From Bacteroidales bacterium UBA4347 (GTDB lineage: Bacteria > Bacteroidota > Bacteroidia > Bacteroidales > P3), in assembly GCA_002394185.1 (NCBI GenBank), contig DGTB01000035.1, positions 5,571-12,620 on the forward strand: 7,050 bases of DNA, written 5' to 3'. Every line of letters starts with the position of its first letter. Within the stretch, counting starts at the first letter, position 1. Positions 1 through 5,529 of this stretch are shown here, in pieces. The notes below the pieces were generated by a model. The model did no database searches and had not been told where the DNA came from. It was given only the letters and a program-made list of their open reading frames with translations. The translations under genes were made by a program, and so were the position numbers.

Positions 1-1
1 G

Positions 2-45
2 AACAATATAAGAACAATATGTAAACAATATAAGAACAATATAAG
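2..45. repeat. 11-bp tandem repeat array (AACAATATAAG x4)
   Basis: Four units start at 2, 13, 24 and 35, an exact 11-bp period. Units 1, 3 and 4 are identical to AACAATATAAG; unit 2 keeps AACAATAT and ends GTA. The next 11-mer (46-56) shares only the first AAC and then passes into GC-rich sequence. The array touches the window edge, so it may extend upstream. One unit per roughly one helical turn is what phased protein-binding sites or a bent AT-rich upstream element would look like, but no family of sites is recognised. Confidence 0.85.
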
Positions 46-48
46 AAC

Positions 49-70
49 GGCCGTATTGGGGCCGTATTGG
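49..70. repeat. Direct repeat pair GGCCGTATTGG
   Basis: Two identical 11-bp copies lie back to back at 49-59 and 60-70. The period is the same as in the AT-rich array just upstream, but the sequence is different. Each GGCC is self-complementary, so the two GGCC cores (49-52 and 60-63) could also pair as a short stem. TATTG here is the reverse complement of the CAATA in the upstream units, so cross-pairing is possible. The function is unknown. Confidence 0.8.
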
Positions 71-87
71 GTAGGGGGAGGGTGGGG
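69..87 (+). other. G-quadruplex-type motif
   Basis: Four G-runs of 3, 5, 3 and 4 bases are separated by loops of only 2, 1 and 1 bases (TA, A, T), which meets the standard G3+ N1-7 pattern with very short loops. Extra G-runs flank it: GGGG at 58-61 and GGGGGG at 106-111. It sits just upstream of the candidate -35 element for nadE, on the non-template strand. The motif is seen directly; folding and any effect on transcription are inference. Confidence 0.7.
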
Positions 88-89
88 TG

Positions 90-117
90 TTGATATTTTT
101 TTGTCGGGGGGTATAAT
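90..117 (+). promoter_or_regulatory. Candidate promoter for nadE
   Basis: TTGATA at 90-95 and TATAAT at 112-117 are 16 bp apart. This is a 5/6 plus 6/6 match to the classical sigma70 boxes and would give a leader of about 45 bases before the nadE ATG at 169. The caution is that the main Bacteroidota sigma factor is known to prefer a -33 TTTG and a -7 TAnnTTTG, which are not seen here at the right spacing. The sequence match is clear; its use as a promoter in this organism is inferred. Confidence 0.5.
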
Positions 118-140
118 AAAAACGGTTTCGTCGCGTTTTT
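118..140 (+). other. Short hairpin in the nadE leader
   Basis: AAAAACG (118-124) and CGTTTTT (134-140) are perfect 7-bp inverted arms around a 9-base loop. The stem is mostly A-T, and the U-run is part of the stem itself, so as an intrinsic terminator it is weak. If the promoter at 90-117 is real, it lies at the very start of the transcript. It may be chance. Confidence 0.3.
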
Positions 141-168
141 CTTTCAAAATTATATAATAGAGACAGCG

Positions 169-1725
169 ATGAATATACATGTTGTTCAGCACGATGTGCG
201 TACGAACCGACCCGAGGAGAATCTCGAGTGGATAATGGGCGAGCTGGAGTCGGCGGAGAGCCGGGAGGCTTTGCTTACTGTTTTTCCTGCCTGCACGTTG
301 TGCGGGGCGCCGCTTTTTGCGTCGGCGGGCTACACGGACATGCAGAAGCGGGCGCAGGCGGCGCTGCAGGAGCTGGTGGCGCGGAGCGAGCACCGGGCGT
401 TCCTGGTGGGTCTGCCGCTGCAGATTCAGGACAAGGGTTTGTGCAATGCGATTGTGTTTGTGCAGAATTGCGCCATCCGGGCGATTGTGACGAAGAAGTA
501 CCTGGCGCCGGACGAGCAGCGTTGTTTTGTGCGTGGCGAGGGTGTGCAGGTGGTGCAGTTTCACGACCAGCGGATAGCGATAGGGTTCTACGAGGACCTG
601 AAGGAGCTGACGCGCGGCCATGTGGAGCAGCCGGACCTGGTGGTGTGCTGCGGATGCAATGTGTTTGACTACCAGAAGCCTTACCGCACGCGCTACCGTA
701 TGAGCAAGATTGTGGAGACGCTGAATGCGGGGCTGGTGTATGTGAACCGCACGGGCGGCGAGGGTCCGTACCTGTACGCGGGCGGGAGCCTGGCGATGAA
801 CGCGGCGGGGGGAGTGCTGTGCCAGCTGCCCTACTTTGAGGATGCGTGTGTGACTGTGGACATGCAGCAGATAGAGGAGGTGGAGGACGAGAAGCCGGAG
901 GCCGTGGAACTGGTGTACAAGGCGCTGGTGTGCGGGTTGAGGGATTATTTCCGCAAGAACGGCATCCAGCGCGCGGTGCTGGGGCTGAGCGGTGGTGTGG
1001 ATTCGGCGCTGGTGGCGACGCTGGCGGCGGACGCCATCGGTGCGGAGAATGTGCACGGGCTGCTGATGCCGAGCCAGTACAGCACGGACCATTCGGTGAA
1101 GGACGCCGAGGACCTGGCGCACAATCTGGGCATGGGCTACCATATTGTGCCGATACGCGATATGTTCGACTCGTTCCGCGGGGCGCTGAAGCCCGTCTTC
1201 GGCGACCGCGCGGAGGATGTGACCGAGGAGAATCTGCAGGCGCGAGTGCGCGGCACGCTGGTGATGGCCTACGCGAACAAGTTCGGTGCACTGGCGCTGA
1301 ACACGACGAACCGTTCGGAGGCCGCGATGGGCTACGGCACGATCTACGGCGACTCCTGCGGAGGCCTGGCGGTGATTGGCGACCTGTACAAGACAGAGGT
1401 TTACCAGCTGTGCGAGTATATCAACCGCGACGGGATACGTATCCCGGTGAACACGATTACGAAGGCGCCGAGCGCGGAGTTGCGCCCGGGGCAGAAGGAC
1501 AGCGATTCGCTGCCGGACTACGACACGCTGGATGCGGTGCTGAACCTGTATCTGGACGAGTCGATGTGCGAGGACGAGATTGTCGGCGAGGGCTACGACC
1601 GCGAGCTGGTGCACAATGTGATACGCAAGGTGGGCCAGAACGAGTGGAAGCGGCTGCAGTTTGCGCCGCAGCTGAAGGTGAGCCCGCTGAGCTTTGGGCT
1701 GGACCGGAGGTGGCCGATCAGTTAA
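169..1725 (+). CDS. nadE: NAD+ synthetase, two-domain type with a degenerate glutaminase domain
   Basis: Catalyses the last step of NAD biosynthesis, the ATP-dependent amidation of nicotinic acid adenine dinucleotide, in the cytoplasm. The 518-residue protein has an N-terminal nitrilase-type domain (about 1-240) and a C-terminal ATP-pyrophosphatase synthetase domain (about 250-518). The synthetase half looks intact: SGGVDS at 274-279, an ENLQARVRG-type segment, NTTNRSEAAMGYGTIYGD, a GDLYKTEVYQ segment, PSAELRPGQKDSDSLP and a C-terminal DRRWPI. In the nitrilase half the usual FPE is FPA (Ala41), and the usual CED is YED (Tyr141 in place of the nucleophile Cys). Lys109 appears to be retained, in a shortened loop, and the usual GGQDELVFDGGS-like segment reads GGEGPYLYAGGS. 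By family knowledge this should abolish glutamine hydrolysis, leaving free ammonia or a partner enzyme as the nitrogen source; that is inference. Length is close to the roughly 540-residue class. ATG at 169 is chosen because the N-terminus aligns with the family; no strong Shine-Dalgarno is seen. It is followed closely by the helicase gene. Confidence 0.93.
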   Translation: MNIHVVQHDVRTNRPEENLEWIMGELESAESREALLTVFPACTLCGAPLFASAGYTDMQKRAQAALQELVARSEHRAFLVGLPLQIQDKGLCNAIVFVQNCAIRAIVTKKYLAPDEQRCFVRGEGVQVVQFHDQRIAIGFYEDLKELTRGHVEQPDLVVCCGCNVFDYQKPYRTRYRMSKIVETLNAGLVYVNRTGGEGPYLYAGGSLAMNAAGGVLCQLPYFEDACVTVDMQQIEEVEDEKPEAVELVYKALVCGLRDYFRKNGIQRAVLGLSGGVDSALVATLAADAIGAENVHGLLMPSQYSTDHSVKDAEDLAHNLGMGYHIVPIRDMFDSFRGALKPVFGDRAEDVTEENLQARVRGTLVMAYANKFGALALNTTNRSEAAMGYGTIYGDSCGGLAVIGDLYKTEVYQLCEYINRDGIRIPVNTITKAPSAELRPGQKDSDSLPDYDTLDAVLNLYLDESMCEDEIVGEGYDRELVHNVIRKVGQNEWKRLQFAPQLKVSPLSFGLDRRWPIS

Positions 1726-1754
1726 GAGTTAGGAGTTAAGGGTTAGGAGTTTTG
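1720..1754 (+). repeat. 7-bp tandem repeat spanning the nadE stop and the helicase start
   Basis: Five consecutive heptamers start at 1720, 1727, 1734, 1741 and 1748. The consensus is AGTTARG (R is A or G), alternating AAG and AGG endings; the fourth unit begins with G and the fifth ends TTTG. The nadE TAA (1723-1725) lies in the first unit, and the TTG start of the next gene (1752-1754) is the end of the fifth. The array also supplies purine-rich stretches that could act as ribosome binding sites: AGGAG at 1731-1735 and 1745-1749, and AAGGG at 1738-1742, which ends 9 bases before the TTG. Loss or gain of a unit would move these relative to the start codon. Confidence 0.85.
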
Positions 1755-3920
1755 GACAATCCGCAGATAGATTTGGCGAAACGCTACGTCGAGCTGACGG
1801 GGGTGAGCGTTTTCCTGACGGGCAAGGCCGGTACGGGCAAGACGACATTCCTGCGCGAGCTGGTGGCGCACTGCCCTAAACGGCATGTGGTGCTGGCGCC
1901 GACGGGTGTGGCGGCGGTGAACGCGGGGGGAGTGACCATACACTCGTTCTTCCAGCTGCCGTTCGAGCCCTACCTGCCGGAGGTGAAGGAGCTGGTGACG
2001 GAGTACCAGATGCCCAATGCCCACAAGGGGCTGAGCAAGACGAAGCTGAATATTATCCGCACCCTGGAGTTGCTGATTATCGACGAGATATCGATGGTGC
2101 GGGCGGACCTGCTGGACGCGGTGGACATGTCGCTGCGCCGCTATCGGCGCAATTCAAGGCCTTTCGGGGGAGTGCAGCTGCTGATGATCGGCGATGTGCA
2201 CCAGTTGCCTCCGGTGGTGACGGAGCGCGAACGCCCCTACATGGAGCGTGTCTATCCGTCGCCTTTCTTTTTCCACAGCAAGGCGTTGCAGCAGATGCAG
2301 TATGTGACCATCGAGCTTACGCATGTCTACCGGCAGCAGGATGCCTCTTTCGTGGAGCTGCTCAACCATGTGCGCGACAACAACCTTGATGCAGGAACGT
2401 TGGCTGCGTTGAACTCGAGGGTGGTGTGGAAAGCCCCCTCGGCTTCCGGGGAGAAAGGGGATGGCTGCGGCGAGCGGCGAGCGGAGGGTGGAGAACCGAT
2501 AACCCTGACGACGCACAATCGGCAGGCCGATGCCATCAACCGCCGTCACATGGAGGAGCTGAACGGAGAACGGCGAGTGTACAAGGCGCTGATACGAGGC
2601 AATTTTCCCGAGACGTCAGTGCCTATAGATGCCGAGCTTGAGGTGCGCGAAGGGGAGCGAGTGATGTTTGTAAAGAACGATGGTTCGGGTCAGCGGCGCT
2701 ACTATAACGGCAAGCTGGCCACTGTGGTGGACTTTGTTGTCGACGACGAGGGCCGCGAGCTGGTGGAGGTGGTGGACGACGACGGCGACACGCTGCAGGT
2801 GGGCCGCGAGACATGGGAGAACCTGAAGTATTCGCTCGACGGCAAGAGCGGGCAGATTACGCAGGAGGTGGAGGGGACGTTCAGTCAGTATCCGTTGCGG
2901 CCGGCATGGGCTGTGACAATCCACAAGGCCCAGGGGTTGACGTTCGACCGGGTGGCCATCGATGCCGCCGACGCATTTGCTTTCGGGCAGGTGTATGTGG
3001 CATTGAGCCGTTGCCGCACGCTGGAGGGGTTGACGCTGACGACGCCCCTGTCGGCGGGAGTGACCTTTGCCGACGCCTCGGTGTCGCAGTTTGCCACCGG
3101 GGTGGAGCAGCAGCGCGAGGCTGTGGCTTCGGGCATCGACCAGCGGGAGAAGGAATACCGCCTGGAGAAACTGATGGAGCTTTTCGGCATGGACGACATA
3201 CTTCACGATATGGAGCACCTCTCGGAGCGTTACGCCAAGTTGCGCAACATCTTCCCCGACAAGGTGGGGGCGATGCAGCAGGTGGAGGCATCGATGGTGC
3301 AGCTGCAGGGGGTCAGCGAACGGTTCCGCGTGCAGCTGATGCGTCTCGATGAGCAGGGACAGGACCGGCGTGCCCGCCAGGGGGCGGAATACTACCGCAC
3401 GCAGCTGGCGGCGGCCCGTAGCGTTGTGGCGGTGTTGACATCGGTGGAGATAGACAACAAGGAGACTGCCAAGTCGGTGAAGGAGGCAGCAGGACAATTG
3501 CTGGAGCGATTGAAGATAAAGCTTGCCTGTATGGAAGCTGTCTGCAAGGAGGGGTACAACGTGGTGGCTGTGCAGAGGGCGCGCACCGAGGTGCTGCTGG
3601 AGAAAGAAGGGGAGGGGAATGGTCGCGGCAGGGAGCGGTCGAGGAAGTCGGCCACGGTGGACACCGAGCCGGCAGGCCCGGTGCAGGAGGGGCTTGTAGG
3701 ACTCCTCAGCCGCTGGCGCAGGGAGAAGGCGGCAGAGATTGGAAAGCCGGCCTTTGTGGTATTCTCGCAGAAGGCGTTGATGGGACTTGCCTCCATAATG
3801 CCACGTGATGAAAAGGAGCTTCTCGCGGTGCCCGGCATCGGCAAGGTCAAAGCGGAGCAGTATGGCAAGGAGATTCTCGATATTGTGGCGAATTACCGCG
3901 AGTACAACGGCTTGAAATAG
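1752..3920 (+). CDS. Pif1-like SF1B DNA helicase with C-terminal HRDC domain
   Basis: A predicted ATP-dependent 5'-3' DNA helicase of the Pif1/RecD2-related group, acting on DNA in the cytoplasm, probably in replication or repair. The 722 residues contain Walker A GKAGTGKTT (24-32), Walker B LLIIDEIS (107-114; Asp111, Glu112), motif III GDVHQ (147-151) and the VYRQ motif (192-195). They also contain IHKAQGLTFD (390-399) and VYVALSRCR (414-422; Arg420 as the expected arginine finger). An HRDC-type domain at about 651-716 ends in VPGIGKVKAEQYG and should bind nucleic acid. Two low-complexity linkers stand out: about 230-248 (G, E and R rich, encoded by a 7-bp repeat) and about 617-645. The start is TTG at 1752: an in-frame TAA at 1737-1739 blocks extension, no ATG exists nearby, and MDNPQIDLAKRYVE aligns with family N-termini. 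It lies 26 bases after nadE in the same direction. The specific cellular role is not deducible. Confidence 0.92.
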   Translation: MDNPQIDLAKRYVELTGVSVFLTGKAGTGKTTFLRELVAHCPKRHVVLAPTGVAAVNAGGVTIHSFFQLPFEPYLPEVKELVTEYQMPNAHKGLSKTKLNIIRTLELLIIDEISMVRADLLDAVDMSLRRYRRNSRPFGGVQLLMIGDVHQLPPVVTERERPYMERVYPSPFFFHSKALQQMQYVTIELTHVYRQQDASFVELLNHVRDNNLDAGTLAALNSRVVWKAPSASGEKGDGCGERRAEGGEPITLTTHNRQADAINRRHMEELNGERRVYKALIRGNFPETSVPIDAELEVREGERVMFVKNDGSGQRRYYNGKLATVVDFVVDDEGRELVEVVDDDGDTLQVGRETWENLKYSLDGKSGQITQEVEGTFSQYPLRPAWAVTIHKAQGLTFDRVAIDAADAFAFGQVYVALSRCRTLEGLTLTTPLSAGVTFADASVSQFATGVEQQREAVASGIDQREKEYRLEKLMELFGMDDILHDMEHLSERYAKLRNIFPDKVGAMQQVEASMVQLQGVSERFRVQLMRLDEQGQDRRARQGAEYYRTQLAAARSVVAVLTSVEIDNKETAKSVKEAAGQLLERLKIKLACMEAVCKEGYNVVAVQRARTEVLLEKEGEGNGRGRERSRKSATVDTEPAGPVQEGLVGLLSRWRREKAAEIGKPAFVVFSQKALMGLASIMPRDEKELLAVPGIGKVKAEQYGKEILDIVANYREYNGLK
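2448..2494 (+). repeat. Heptamer-period repeat inside the helicase coding sequence
   Basis: From 2467 four 7-bp units follow each other: GCGGCGA twice, then GCGGAGG and GTGGAGA, ending at 2494. The purine-rich sequence before it (2448-2461) also has an approximate 7-bp period. The stretch encodes a low-complexity linker (about residues 230-248) between conserved helicase motifs. Because 7 is not a multiple of 3, a change of one unit would frameshift the gene, while three units would add or remove 7 residues. The period is visible; instability is inferred. Confidence 0.6.
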
Positions 3921-3945
3921 TTCAGAGAAAAACTTTTTTGTGTGG

Positions 3946-3962
3946 GGACAATAATATTGTCC
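3946..3962. promoter_or_regulatory. 17-bp palindrome, possible operator
   Basis: GGACAATA (3946-3953) and TATTGTCC (3955-3962) are perfect 8-bp inverted arms around a single central A. No U-run follows on the + strand, and the loop would be tiny unless inner pairs open, so a terminator is unlikely. Its position 35 bases before the ATG of the next gene, just upstream of an AT-rich promoter-like stretch, suits a dimeric repressor or activator site. No regulator is encoded nearby. Confidence 0.45.
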
Positions 3963-3996
3963 GTGTTGCGTTGTATATATACTAAAAATAAAAATT
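3957..3996 (+). promoter_or_regulatory. Possible promoter and leader for the envelope operon
   Basis: TTG at 3957-3959 is followed by alternating TA at 3974-3981 (TATATATA) and then an A-rich leader directly before ATG 3997. This is compatible with a loose Bacteroidota promoter (TTG, about 18 bases, TA-rich box) and with the A/T-rich, Shine-Dalgarno-free leaders of that group. No exact TAnnTTTG box is present, so the call is weak. The change in base composition and the 76-bp gap support a new transcription unit starting here. Confidence 0.3.
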
Positions 3997-5529
3997 ATGA
4001 AGAGAATTGTAACAATAATGTTGGTTTTGGCGGCGTCGATAGTGGGCGTTCAGGGCCAGGGGTCGATGCGCGCGGTCTTCAGTTACAGCACTTTCTACGC
4101 TGCATCGACAGGACAGCCCTATGTGGAGACCTACCTCTCTTTCGACGCATGGACGATGAATTTTGTCGAGCAGGCCAACGGTACCTACAGGGCCACTGCC
4201 GAGGTGGTTATCGTTGCCCGTCAGGACGATTCGGTGTGCTACGTGAAGAAGTATGACCTGAACAGTCCTACCGTGGGTACCCTTGAAGAGCTTGACTTCA
4301 GTTTCATCGACATGCAGCGTTTTTCGCTCCGCAATGGCATCTACAATCTTGAACTTACCCTTCGCGACAAGAATGCCGATGACCCGGCGGCCACTGTCAG
4401 CGAGAAGCTGGTGATCAACTATGACAATCTCCATCCGACCCTCTCCTCGGTGCAACTCATGGCATCGGCCACACCCACTACCACCGAGAATGTTTTTTCC
4501 CGCGGCGGTTATGACATGGAGCCCTACGTCAGCGATTTCCTGCCGGAGCAGGTGTCGCAGCTGAACTTCTACTATGAGATTTACAACATCAACCAGGAGC
4601 TTGGCAAGAAGCCTTTCCTGGCCGTGGCCTATGTCGAACAGCAGGAGACGGGCAACCGTTTTGAGTCGCAACGCAGTATGGCGCGTAAATACAGCGCTGC
4701 CGTGGTGCCGGTCTATGGCAGCCTCGACATTTCCGACCTGCCGTCGGGCAATTACAATCTTGTCGTTGAGCTTCGCAACAACGAAAACCAGCTTATGCTC
4801 TACAAGAAGCTGCCATTCTTCCGTTCCAATCCCGGAGTGAAGGGCGAGCACATCAGCGACTTCACCGGTACTTTTGCCGGAGCCTACACCGACGAAGCAC
4901 AGCTCAATATCTATCTGGACGCTCTCTATCCCATTGCTTCCGAGCGAGAGAAAACCGTTTCGCGCGACCTTATCAAGCGTCCCGGACTTGAGGAGAAGCA
5001 GGCATTTCTCTATCGTTTCTGGCAGGAACGTTATCCGTTGAATCCTGAGGTGGAATGGCTCAAATACAAGGAGCGTATCGACTATGTGCAGGCTGCCTTC
5101 AGCTATCCGCGCACTCCCGGTATCCATACGGACCGTGGACGTGTCTACCTGCAGTATGGCCCGCCCGATTTTGTACGAGACGAGAAGAACTTCGTTTCCG
5201 TGCGCTACCTCAATGCCGCTCATTCCGGCACCCCGGAGCAGATGCGCCAGTCGGGCGAGGATGTGTCCACGACGCAGTTTGTCTCCGAGTCGCAGGGCCA
5301 TGTATACTATCTGCCCTATCAGATATGGAGATACAACAAGCTTCCCATGGACGACAATACCCGTGTGTTCCTCTTCTGGGATGAGCATCGCAGTGGCCTC
5401 TACACCCTCCTCAACAGCAACGCCCGTGGCGAGGTGCAGGATCCCGGCTGGGAACGCCGTCTCTGCCGCAACCAGCTTGGTGACAATGTGGTTGGTGAAG
5501 TGGGAGAACAATTCCAACGTGGTTATTGA
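3997..5529 (+). CDS. Secreted GWxTD-domain protein
   Basis: A 510-residue exported protein of unknown biochemical role from the GWxTD family, common in Bacteroidota. An N-terminal signal peptide is clear: MKR, a hydrophobic core at 4-17, and a likely cleavage after VQG (residue 20), leaving Gln21. The mature part begins with beta-rich, domain-like sequence (about 25-270, with alternating hydrophobic strands). The GWxTD region follows at about 325-450, including YPLNPEVEWLKYKERIDYV and TDRGRVYLQYGPPD. The name-giving motif reads GIHTD at 375-379, so the Trp is replaced by Ile. No lipobox Cys is seen, so it is probably periplasmic or loosely outer-membrane associated rather than a lipoprotein. 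ATG 3997 is fixed by the signal peptide. Its stop overlaps the next start by one base (TGATG), implying translational coupling to the acyltransferase. Any role in envelope building is inferred from that context. Confidence 0.88.
   Translation: MKRIVTIMLVLAASIVGVQGQGSMRAVFSYSTFYAASTGQPYVETYLSFDAWTMNFVEQANGTYRATAEVVIVARQDDSVCYVKKYDLNSPTVGTLEELDFSFIDMQRFSLRNGIYNLELTLRDKNADDPAATVSEKLVINYDNLHPTLSSVQLMASATPTTTENVFSRGGYDMEPYVSDFLPEQVSQLNFYYEIYNINQELGKKPFLAVAYVEQQETGNRFESQRSMARKYSAAVVPVYGSLDISDLPSGNYNLVVELRNNENQLMLYKKLPFFRSNPGVKGEHISDFTGTFAGAYTDEAQLNIYLDALYPIASEREKTVSRDLIKRPGLEEKQAFLYRFWQERYPLNPEVEWLKYKERIDYVQAAFSYPRTPGIHTDRGRVYLQYGPPDFVRDEKNFVSVRYLNAAHSGTPEQMRQSGEDVSTTQFVSESQGHVYYLPYQIWRYNKLPMDDNTRVFLFWDEHRSGLYTLLNSNARGEVQDPGWERRLCRNQLGDNVVGEVGEQFQRGY

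Noticed and set aside
1..70. Possible CRISPR array from the upstream repeats
   Set aside because: The units are 11 bp and contiguous without spacers; no cas gene is present.
153..158. Second TATAAT close to the nadE start
   Set aside because: No -35 or -33 partner is seen at a workable distance, and it would leave almost no leader. Probably chance in AT-rich DNA.
275..1291. Minus-strand open frame of 338 codons
   Set aside because: Its translation is low-complexity, rich in Pro, Arg and Ser, as expected opposite GC-rich coding DNA; nadE on the + strand explains the region.
2561..2574. Further heptamer pair GAACGGA/GAACGGC
   Set aside because: Only two units, and they encode NGER in a region conserved among helicase relatives, so it is likely chance.
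2761..2790. GTG/GAC-rich repeat-like DNA in the helicase gene
   Set aside because: It encodes a short acidic EVVDDDGD segment in a loop of the helicase; codon repetition explains it without a true tandem repeat.
3928..3940. A-run then T-run after the helicase stop as a terminator
   Set aside because: The inverted arms are only A-T pairs around one C, with no GC stem, so it is not a credible intrinsic terminator.
3982..5517. Long open frame of about 511 codons on the minus strand
   Set aside because: It mirrors the GWxTD gene almost exactly, has no recognisable domain, and the + strand frame has a signal peptide and family motifs. It is an antisense artefact of codon usage.
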